Positions 61,501 to 64,000 of a stretch of 64,000 nt of DNA are shown here, in pieces. The DNA lies in NCBI GenBank assembly GCA_036873755.1, contig JAVTVY010020267.1, forward strand, positions 1 to 64,000, in the 5' to 3' direction. The notes under the pieces were generated by a model. It saw nothing but the letters and a program-made list of their open reading frames with translations. It was not told the origin of the DNA and searched no databases. Each line of letters opens with the position of its first letter. The stretch's first letter is position 1. Both the position numbers and the translations under genes were made by a program. The stretch is from Hanleya hanleyi (lineage: Eukaryota > Mollusca > Polyplacophora > Lepidopleurida > Hanleyidae).

Positions 61501-63174
61501 TTCTTATGCCCAAAACTAATGATATATTTTTTCAGGAACTATCAGAGCTGGCTATGGGAACATTCAAACATATTGGCAGACTGAGATCAGCACGACTGAT
61601 TGGAAAAGATCTGGCTGACTTTTACATGTGAGAATAATCCTCAAAAGTCCCCCCCACCTCCCGCTCCTTTCAACATACACATTATGTATCCTGAAGCCCT
61701 TGTCCTTGCCTGGTGGCATTATAATATGCGAGTTTCCCCTAGACATGTCTATATCTCTGATAGTAGGATATAACGAAACTCACCAAACTTTGGTATCACC
61801 ATGTCGACCATGACACTAATAGACATGAAATACCTGATTTTGTACAGTTTGGCAGGCCTCGAAAATTGGTTCATTGACGTAACCAAAAAATCGGTTACGG
61901 TAATTTTGGCTTACGTAACCTATCGTTCGGTTACGATGTTAATTTTTACGTAACCAATTGGTTTCGCAAAACGGTTACGTAATTATAATAGTGTGCCGGC
62001 AAACAGTACTGTACCACTCAATGAGATTGCAGTCAGAGTGACATATCTATGACTGTCCACAGCACGTGGTCAGCGACTGAACAGACAAATGGGTTAACTT
62101 ACGGGAATGGGACACGTAAATCGCTTCCATTCATTCAGGATTGGCTATTGTGACTCCGGCTGTATAATTCATTCGCCATTTCCTTGTGATTCCATTAAAA
62201 TCACGATTGAAAAAGTCTGAGATGTTGAACACGCCGCCTGGAAATTTAGAGACGGCGGGAGTGACAATGAGCAACAGTTAACCGCAAGCTCCGCGTTCCG
62301 AGGTAATGCCGCATGCCACCTCTGCTGCTAGCTCCGTGCAGAGCTCCCCATGGAGCAACAACCTTGGAGCGAGGAAGCTTGCGGGAAACCCTTACATTCC
62401 AACTCCTTCAAGTATGGTAAAGCTGTTTCCTGGCCACTATTGGTTTATTACATAACAGTGCACCGGCCCTGAACCGAGGATAGGCAAAACAGTCTGTGCA
62501 AGCTGACAGACACATGCCTGCCACGTGGTAGTCTACACTGTGGACAGAAATTAGATGCAGACAGGGCCGAGTTCGCGACTTAGTTTCGCTTTTGAAACCT
62601 GCTGAAAGACACATGCCATGTGGTTAAAGTTTGCATACTGGACAGACAGAGAAGAGGTTGGGACTTTTGTTACTAGAACATATGTACCAAAGCGCATTGA
62701 CGTAACCGATTTTTTGTTCTGGCCATTTCGGATTTGCGTAACCGACACGCGAACGATCGTTTCGTTAGCGCCAAATTTCGAGGCCTGGTTTGGTGACATA
62801 TCTTCATTTGATTTGCTACCCATCATCTACGCACAAGTGGGAGATTCTGGAATCGATTCCTGGGCCAAGTCCTACCTAAGACATAAAAAATAGTTGTTGC
62901 TTCCTCGCTTGGTGCTCAGCATTAAGAGGATAGATCAAGGACTGGCTAGTCGGGTGTCTAGATAATTTGACTGGGTGAAGTATGTCTGCCTATGGTGACT
63001 CAGTTGTTAGTAAACTTTTGTTACTCTTGCCAGGAAACGTGATGAAGCCCAGAAGGCGGAGACGTACCTGTTGGATGCTCTGAAGATGTACAAACACGAG
63101 GGCTGGGATATCTTAGCAGAAAACATTCGACTTGACATAGCTAAATGTCAGGAAAAACTTGGCAACAGACACAA
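37504..63174 (+). CDS. TRAPPC10: TRAPPC10 gene, 5' portion (twelve coding exons seen)
   Basis: This encodes trafficking protein particle complex subunit 10 (yeast Trs130), a subunit of TRAPPII that acts at the Golgi and endosomes in Rab activation and vesicle tethering. The twelve exons join in phase to 1562 nt (520 codons plus 2 nt). They follow the human protein in order: METKPLVTC, HGDQSLF, EWRRSYGRAPK, NDFCNKQPDR, LGKFEDNMRAF, EELAFMFEMM, YDELDALF, YLFSRQCALLLL, ACWVFLSALEVL, IGRLRSARLIGKDLADFYM and AECQ-like AKCQEKLGN. Human TRAPPC10 is about 1260 residues, so more than half of the coding sequence lies right of the window. All internal introns are GT-AG; the last donor is U12-like. CMSS1 lies head to head with it. 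Confidence 0.95.
37842..38040. mobile_element. 199-bp foldback MITE with TTAA target, Kolobok-type ends
   Basis: Terminal repeats GGCCCATTCTCACGGTGCGA and TCGCATCGTGAGAACGGGCC continue inward to GATTTGTAGTA. TTAA flanks both sides (37838-37841, 38041-38044). The interior is also palindromic around GAAATAGAACCGGTCCTATT. TTAA plus AAGGCC ends suit the Kolobok superfamily. It lies 314 bp downstream of TRAPPC10 exon 1. Confidence 0.85.
38281..39031. mobile_element. CAGGCC-type transposon with GCCCCG arrays (copy C)
   Basis: The left end is CCGGCCTTGCATTTTGA and the right end is AGAATGCAAGGCCTG. GGGGCCGATCGACCCCGGCC and CGGCCCCGTC mark the left, and ATCAGCCCCG occurs three times at the right (38941-39006). 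The interior contains TGCGGTTAACTGTTGCTC, whose reverse complement is exactly shared with the element at 61853-62787. No target duplication was found, and the left end is altered. Confidence 0.7.
39545..39830 (+). repeat. Dispersed repeat, copy 2 (sister at 21408)
   Basis: GA run, TCACATTCAGCAATATTTCA, GCTATATAGCG, AACCCAGCAATC, AGTAATCAACAC and CAAACCGATTTCTCTCAAAT occur in the same order and orientation as in the copy at 21408-21715. Confidence 0.7.
40130..40480 (-). pseudogene. Possible LINE ORF2 C-terminal remnant
   Basis: The minus strand reads LRFGTTLLNHIMAEWGL, then STKCDRANKDETVTF, then MSNLLHRKTELN. This resembles the region after the RT in Jockey-type elements, which has an Lxx-G-H-L..H, C-x-C and T-x-H-x-L-x-C-P-x-Y-x-x-R pattern. 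Several signature residues are changed. Alternative: chance similarity. Confidence 0.4.
40865..41850 (+). repeat. 302-bp tandem repeat, about three copies, each of two half-units
   Basis: Corresponding positions recur 302 bp apart (for example 41046 and 41348). Each unit comprises two related halves of about 151 bp, both containing GGCCATCTTTAATTTATGC and GATGCATCAAGAGACTT-like segments. Adjacent units are about 97 percent identical and the halves much less so. Confidence 0.9.
41954..41980. repeat. Perfect 10-bp hairpin AATGGCTAGC...GCTAGCCATT
   Basis: The loop is GCAAAGT. It is followed by further TAGCAATGGC and GCAATGGCTA motifs to about 42035, so this may be one end of another motif-array element. 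The other end was not found. Confidence 0.6.
42762..42900 (+). pseudogene. Acidic N-terminal fragment in the Kolobok-like element
   Basis: ATG at about 42762 starts MADNTD. After a one-base shift the frame reads DTDSDFSVNHVEDCDVGDY, then TGLGTE and a stop. The acidic bias and placement just inside the left end suggest the start of a second element protein. This is inference; no domain is recognised. Confidence 0.4.
43567..44134 (-). pseudogene. THAP zinc-finger domain, frameshifted
   Basis: The first frame (44134-43856) carries PRRCVVGGCSNTNGDGFKLH, then PWPNGEQIREKFDEICAK: the C-x4-C and FKLHPWP start of a THAP domain. The second frame (44037-43567) continues FVQNTWGKPTKWSRIYFAHF, then TDDSYAKTEMARM, where the usual C-x2-H pair reads YFAHF. 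A frameshift near 43930 and loss of the third Cys inactivate it. THAP domains bind DNA in P-element and Kolobok proteins. Confidence 0.75.
44126..44147. promoter_or_regulatory. CRE-like TGACGTCA next to DR1-like GGGTCAAAGGTCA
   Basis: A perfect CRE palindrome at 44126-44133 is followed by two AGGTCA-type half-sites with one-base spacing. It lies in the subterminal repeat of the Kolobok-like element, upstream of its THAP frame, so it may be the element's own promoter. Activity is untested. Confidence 0.4.
44559..44640 (+). CDS. TRAPPC10: TRAPPC10 exon 2
   Basis: The acceptor TGTGTTTCAG ends at 44558 and the donor GTAGGT begins at 44641. The exon completes Cys (T|GT) and encodes HGDQSLFSTLHPAIVQGLPR, then DPTEWR and AG of a split Arg. 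GD-x-x-LF...LPR-x-P-x-EWR matches the family. A competing GTAGGT four bases earlier would break the frame. Confidence 0.93.
44970..46023 (+). mobile_element. Helentron-like element with tandem units
   Basis: The left end has hairpin ATCGAGC...GCTCGAT (44975-45009) and a GTCTATCT run. The right end has GCGGGGGAATCCCGC (hairpin). Between them are about five units of 130-145 bp with CCTAAACTAAGGC, GCCCGACC, ATTCAACCCATCCACT and GTCCCCACCCCTGGG. Layout as in the other Helentron-like elements; assignment is by structure only. Confidence 0.55.
46660..48600 (+). repeat. GTGACTCAGGTTAC repeats, including a 345-bp tandem duplication
   Basis: GTGACTCAGGTTAC or near-copies occur at about 46661, 46850, 47041, 47052, 47377, 47391, 48389, 48411 and 48578, all in one orientation. 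Two adjacent units of about 345 bp (46860-47205, 47206-47540) each hold a doubled motif, plus GAGATTTCTCTTC and GGGAGATAATTAAAGAAGAT. The core TGACTCA is an AP-1 site. Confidence 0.75.
48011..48243 (+). mobile_element. Complete tRNA-Leu-derived SINE with 12-bp target duplication
   Basis: A box TGGCCGAGTGG at 48022-48032 and B box GGTTCGAGCCC at 48084-48094 lie in a tRNA-Leu-like head. A central segment CTCCGGGTACTCCGGCTTCC, then TCCACCA, resembles the deeply conserved SINE central domains known from metazoans. The element is flanked by CTTGAAGGTGGA at 47999-48010 and 48244-48255. The tail is CTCCCTC-type rather than poly(A). A tRNA scanner may call it a tRNA pseudogene. Confidence 0.9.
49077..49209 (+). 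CDS. TRAPPC10: TRAPPC10 exon 3
   Basis: The acceptor TCTTTTTTTAG ends at 49076 and the donor GTGAGT begins at 49210. It completes Arg and encodes SYGRAPKTIHLEASFVPYD, then RPFFHIFWTAC. SYGRAPK-x-IHLE is almost identical to human TRAPPC10. Enters in phase 2, leaves in phase 0. Confidence 0.96.
49969..50162 (+). CDS. TRAPPC10: TRAPPC10 exon 4
   Basis: The acceptor GTATTTGTAG ends at 49968 and the donor GTAGGT begins at 50163. It encodes DLESYKQVVREELTEWQAAL, PDWLIVVVVSDESK and VIDKVRNDFCNKQPD, then AG of a split Arg. DWLIV and DK-RNDFCNKQ-DR match the family. The donor region CAGACAG|GTAGGTA is copied many times in the minisatellite that follows. Confidence 0.96.
50163..51690 (+). repeat. Splice-donor-like minisatellite in TRAPPC10 intron 4
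   Basis: Units of about 14-17 bp, consensus CAGACAGGTGGGTAATCAG or CAGACAGGTGGGTAGTAGT, run from the exon 4 donor for 1.5 kb with about 90 copies. The unit core CAGACAGGTAGGTA is identical to the exon 4 donor junction. Higher-order duplications are visible around 51105-51450. A MITE interrupts it at 50658-50787. Open frames through it are periodicity artefacts. Confidence 0.92.
50658..50787. mobile_element. 130-bp MITE inside the minisatellite
   Basis: Ends CTTGGTGTAAGAACGCA and TGCGTTCTTACACCAAG are perfect inverted repeats, with TA on both sides. A TA duplication suggests Tc1/mariner-type. The interior holds a duplicated GTTGAGGCTTTTGT. Confidence 0.85.
52374..53156. mobile_element. CAG...CTG transposon with GGCAGGC arrays (copy H)
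   Basis: Ends CAGTGCTGTAACTTAAC and GTTAAGTTACAGCGCTG, with AACTA on both sides (52369-52373, 53157-53161). The left end carries GGGCAGGCTCCAGCC and CAGCCTGCCC twice each. The right end carries GCATGCCCGCAC, GCATGCGGGCAGGC and CACGGGCAGG. The minus strand has an hAT-like zinc-finger protein start. Confidence 0.87.
52577..53011 (-). pseudogene. hAT-like zinc-finger protein start in copy H
   Basis: The frame ends KRKRTFVPSWRDEFPW, then SDEIKGSDGQNAI. F-x-x-SW...EFPW is the usual entry to the N-terminal zinc finger of an animal hAT-like protein family, but the finger itself is lost. The earlier part of the frame is not recognised and may be non-coding. Confidence 0.5.
53433..53520 (+). repeat. 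About 32-bp tandem repeat, three copies
   Basis: TCTAGACATGCTATAACTGG, then TCTGCTATG, with small changes. Lies in TRAPPC10 intron 4. Confidence 0.85.
53861..54059 (+). CDS. TRAPPC10: TRAPPC10 exon 5
   Basis: The acceptor CTCTTATGCAG ends at 53860 and the donor GTCAGC begins at 54060. It completes Arg (AG|G) and encodes CVVLYEPSKSKESKSQDSW, LRHQLLQACTRTLGKFEDNM and EKRNEAGWSFIEYFLVQ. LGKFED-MR...EKR-x-x-x-GWSF-EYF-VQ follows human TRAPPC10 closely. Confidence 0.96.
55119..55187 (+). pseudogene. Pogo-type transposase start, cut by insertion
   Basis: ATG at 55119 gives MSTSTKKRQTLNKKKILSE. A basic K-K-R-x-T-L start is common to pogo/Tigger transposases before the psq/CENP-B helix-turn-helix. 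It is cut after about 22 codons by the 55188-56395 element. Confidence 0.5.
55188..56395 (+). mobile_element. hAT-like transposon with GTCATGGAA arrays (copy F)
   Basis: GTCATGGAAA or close variants occur about seven times at 55210-55320 and six times at 56325-56385. Possible ends CATTGTTCATGG and CATAACTGTG are weak inverted repeats; no target duplication is seen. The interior carries an hAT-like zinc-finger start on the plus strand. A CCAGGCCTTGAAAAGTCATG segment at 55249 resembles the CAGGCC ends of other elements. Confidence 0.65.
55563..55694 (+). CDS. hAT-like zinc-finger protein start (43 residues) in copy F
   Basis: ATG 55563 gives MPGKCSFRPSWLCNENYQQW, then a CxxC finger half GCKVCRKSFDIS and a stop. 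MPGK-x-x-F-x-x-x-WL...W...C-x-x-C is the start of the same family as the minus-strand protein at 14895 (MPGGRTRF...). Only the first half of the finger survives before the stop. Confidence 0.65.
   Translation: MPGKCSFRPSWLCNENYQQWLECGKIPGEAGCKVCRKSFDISI
57654..57765 (+). CDS. TRAPPC10: TRAPPC10 exon 6
   Basis: The acceptor GAAATGTACAG ends at 57653 and the donor GTGGGT begins at 57766. It encodes EELAFMFEMMGVYEDALVQY, then DELDALFTQFVLNQAAG and one base. EELAF-FEM...ED-LVQYDELDALF is a strongly conserved block. Enters in phase 0, leaves in phase 1. Confidence 0.96.
58160..58257. repeat. 98-bp foldback repeat
   Basis: TTAAATGGTTGTTT is mirrored by AAACAACCATTTAA. The interior has CCAATACAGCCAGCCGAGGG and CCAATACGACAGACCGAGGA, a small direct repeat. 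Possibly a MITE, or the outer end of the element at 58264. Confidence 0.7.
58264..58709. mobile_element. About 446-bp element with inverted ends and a small minus-strand frame
   Basis: Ends TATTAATCAGTTTTGTGTAT and ATACACACAACTGGTTAATA are inverted repeats. The minus-strand frame 58510-58292 gives 72 residues, starting MKIPKRQPSASVTDGE and rich in Asp/Glu. It is not recognised as any known family. No target duplication is confirmed. Confidence 0.6.
58292..58510 (-). CDS. Unrecognised 72-residue acidic frame in the 58264 element
   Basis: A complete ATG-to-stop frame, basic at its N-terminus (MKIPKRQPS) and acidic after (EAEEVNDTSFL, EDVDEACEIHQIADEIANEI). It could be a fragment of a transposase exon or a chance frame. 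No homologue is recalled. Confidence 0.3.
   Translation of the reverse strand: MKIPKRQPSASVTDGEDMCQFLLNNILRYEMLAEAEEVNDTSFLSPIEDVDEACEIHQIADEIANEIKSTVI
58763..59010 (+). CDS. TRAPPC10: TRAPPC10 exon 7
   Basis: The acceptor TTTGTTACAG ends at 58762 and the donor GTACCT begins at 59011. It completes Gly and encodes TAEWLSNLSQPCVSWAGLSL, NEGTLLDFRNYLFSRQCALL and RPGEAAQRAMEYLHNTVQEM. TLLD-R-YLFSRQC-LLL is a TRAPPC10 signature. Enters in phase 1, leaves in phase 0. Confidence 0.97.
59247..59393 (+). CDS. TRAPPC10: TRAPPC10 exon 8
   Basis: The acceptor GTCTTTCAG ends at 59246 and the donor GTAATA begins at 59394. Its 49 codons include ITLPDGAMACWVFLSALEVL and LYTATLWDYARKK. P-x-GA-x-x-CWVFLS-LEVL matches the family. 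Phase 0 at both ends. Confidence 0.96.
59500..60176. mobile_element. Helentron-like element, copy B (inverted relative to copy A)
   Basis: Starts with hairpin ATCTCGCCTTACGAGAT (59502-59518) and GGGGAGATATTGTGAG. Ends GATGTTGGGGTTCTCAGAAC, then GCTTGTTA. The interior has GTGCACATACATCTGTACAA and TTGTCAGATGTCAATGGATG-type units. The same parts occur in reverse in copy A at 23145-25303, without the 36-bp minisatellite. Lies in TRAPPC10 intron 8. Confidence 0.75.
60421..60538 (+). CDS. TRAPPC10: TRAPPC10 exon 9
   Basis: The acceptor GTTTTTGTAG ends at 60420 and the donor GTAAGT begins at 60539. It encodes LKELGVLCGLMPGLGSEPTS, then TQLNRVVDLLVGFGKEEES and one base. LK-LG-LCGL...LNR-VDLL matches the family. 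Enters in phase 0, leaves in phase 1. Confidence 0.95.
60745..60985 (+). repeat. About 50-bp tandem repeat, five copies
   Basis: ACCATGGCAATAGTTGGTAG, then TTTGTACATTATGATTT and a variable CAAACTTTA. The last unit is diverged. In TRAPPC10 intron 9. Confidence 0.85.
61188..61258 (+). CDS. TRAPPC10: TRAPPC10 exon 10
   Basis: The acceptor ATATTTTGATAG ends at 61187 and the donor GTGAGT begins at 61259. It completes Thr (A|CT) and encodes EPRPMDKLREGLSSKGTFQK, then HYL. KL-E-LSS-x-x-FxKHYL matches the human SPYKKLKEALSS...KHYL region. Enters in phase 1, leaves in phase 0. Confidence 0.92.
61536..61627 (+). CDS. TRAPPC10: TRAPPC10 exon 11
   Basis: The acceptor ATTTTTTCAG ends at 61535 and the donor GTGAGA begins at 61628. 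It encodes ELSELAMGTFKHIGRLRSAR, then LIGKDLADFY and two bases of Met. LS-x-x-x-x-x-xx-IGR-RSA-x-x-GKDLA-FYM is strongly conserved. Confidence 0.96.
61853..62787. mobile_element. CAG...CTG transposon with CGTAACC arrays (copy D)
   Basis: Ends CAGGCCTCGAAAATTGG and CCAAATTTCGAGGCCTG, with GTTTGG at 61847-61852 and 62788-62793. The left end has TACGTAACC/GGTTACG at least seven times within 125 bp. The right end has GACGTAACCGA, GCGTAACCGA and GCGAACGATCGTTTCGTTAG. This is the same family as copy A in the DIRS (19037-20489), inverted. The interior shares GAGCAACAGTTAACCGCA with copy C. Confidence 0.9.
63034..63174 (+). CDS. TRAPPC10: TRAPPC10 exon 12 (last in window)
   Basis: The acceptor CTCTTGCCAG ends at 63033. 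It completes Met and encodes KRDEAQKAETYLLDALKMYK, HEGWDILAENIRLDIAKCQE, KLGNRH and AA of a split Lys/Asn. QKAE-YL-x-ALK-Y-x-x-EGW matches the family. Reading on in frame soon hits a stop, but a U12-type donor ATATCCTTT begins at 63175. The human protein continues N-YLQ at this point, which fits AA|T or AA|C. Confidence 0.92.
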
Positions 63175-63183
63175 ATATCCTTT
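63175..63183 (+). promoter_or_regulatory. U12-type (AT-AC) splice donor
   Basis: ATATCCTTT is an exact match to the 5' splice site consensus of minor-spliceosome AT-AC introns. No GT donor in frame lies within the expected range, and the codon phase fits the human alignment. The acceptor was not found before the window ends. Confidence 0.8.
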
Positions 63184-63239
63184 ATTGTAGAATTTGGTGG
63201 AATAAGTTAGCACCACTAAATGTGGGCAGCTGACAAATC

Positions 63240-63380
63240 TATCCCTGGTATGTACATATACCAAACTGACTGCTAGGATGGTGCCGGGACATTCCAGCAC
63301 TCGACATTTCGGCACCAAGTGAAGGATTGGCATGTGACATTTCGGCATGCAACATTTCGGCACCTTATATTTCAGGTCAA
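63240..63380 (+). repeat. Short CATTTCGGCA motif cluster
   Basis: CGACATTTCGGCACC, TGACATTTCGGCATG and AACATTTCGGCACC occur within 60 bp, with GGTGCCGGGACATTCC just before. It may be one end of another motif-array element. Confidence 0.5.
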
Positions 63381-64000
63381 GTTATGCTAAAATCAATATC
63401 TTCACATTCTTTAACATATGTTTAACAAAAAAAAAACATTTTAAGGGATACCGAGTTGTAGATTCTTTGACCGATTACCTGGATGTCGAATTTGACAACA
63501 GAGTATTGCTGTCAAAGAATATACAACTTAAAATTGTCTGTTTAGGTCATACAAAGTTGTAAAGTTGGTTCTCAGGCCCCACGCCCCTGGTACATGTACA
63601 TAACCCCTGTGTGTCAAAACTTTTTATTTGCAAATTTTAGAGCATAAAAAAAAAAAAAAAAAAACAATGTACAACAATGCCAGTAAAAATATCAAAAGCT
63701 ATCATCTGCTGAAAAGCAGGAAACTGAAAAGGGTTGAATTTCAAATGTTTTTTGTAGACAAATACATTCTCGCTATTGAAGTGTTGTTTTTGTTGTCATG
63801 GTCACAGCATTGTGTTCGCATTCGGGCACTCACGTAGTTGAATGCCTATCTAAATATCTCTGGGCTGCATCAATCAAAGTAAACTCTATGGTGAAATGAG
63901 ACCTCATTTTACAGCTGAGGTATATCTTCCAGTTGCTTAACTTGAAAAATCTATTGAGAATTTTTGTCTGTTATTTCTGAAAGTAAAGACTGTTGGATCC

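Noticed and set aside
63463..63480. U12 branch point TTCTTTGAC with acceptor AC a few bases later
   Set aside because: The exon it would define does not continue the TRAPPC10 sequence, so the true acceptor is probably outside the window.

Overview
The window looks like gene-sparse, repeat-rich genomic DNA from a marine mollusc, probably a gastropod. The evidence is spliced metazoan genes with GT-AG introns (one with an AT-AC type donor), a tRNA-Leu-derived SINE, DIRS-type, Kolobok-type, hAT-like and Helitron-like elements, and dispersed repeats of the kind seen in abalone-type genomes. The genus is inferred from general familiarity with such repeats and is not proven.

Two host genes occupy nearly the whole window, arranged head to head. 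On the minus strand is CMSS1, with five coding exons at 37213-37129, 25537-25341, 21308-21176, 11440-11266 and 5726-5663. They join in phase to 218 codons; the last exons probably lie left of the window. On the plus strand is TRAPPC10, with twelve coding exons from 37504 to 63174. They join in phase to about 520 codons, roughly the N-terminal 40 percent of the protein. The two ATGs are only 290 bp apart, so 37214-37503 is very likely a shared bidirectional promoter. The last TRAPPC10 donor in the window matches the U12-type AT-AC consensus.

Nearly everything else is intronic mobile DNA. CMSS1 intron 4 and the region left of exon 5 hold an 80-bp satellite, a Helitron-like element, a MITE and a frameshifted CR1/L2-like LINE (6650-9990) inside a 24-bp minisatellite. 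Intron 3 holds a degenerate DIRS retroelement (about 11.9-20.9 kb) carrying two nested DNA transposons. Intron 2 holds an internally deleted DIRS relative and a Helentron-like element. Intron 1 holds a four-level nest of elements (31137-34597) next to an element with GAGGTGTAC arrays at its ends (34600-36902).

TRAPPC10 intron 1 holds a foldback MITE, a motif-array element, a 302-bp tandem repeat and a Kolobok-like transposon with a broken THAP domain. Intron 2 holds a Helentron-like element, AP-1-like repeats and a SINE with a perfect target duplication. Intron 4 holds a minisatellite whose unit copies the exon 4 splice donor, plus a motif-array element. Intron 5 holds a pogo-like element with another element inside it. 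Introns 6-11 hold MITEs, an inverted second copy of the intron 2 Helentron-like element, and a further motif-array element.

The most interesting pattern is a recurring class of CAG...CTG transposons with about 5-6 bp target duplications. Each carries dense arrays of its own short motif at both ends, and some keep the first part of an hAT-like zinc-finger protein.
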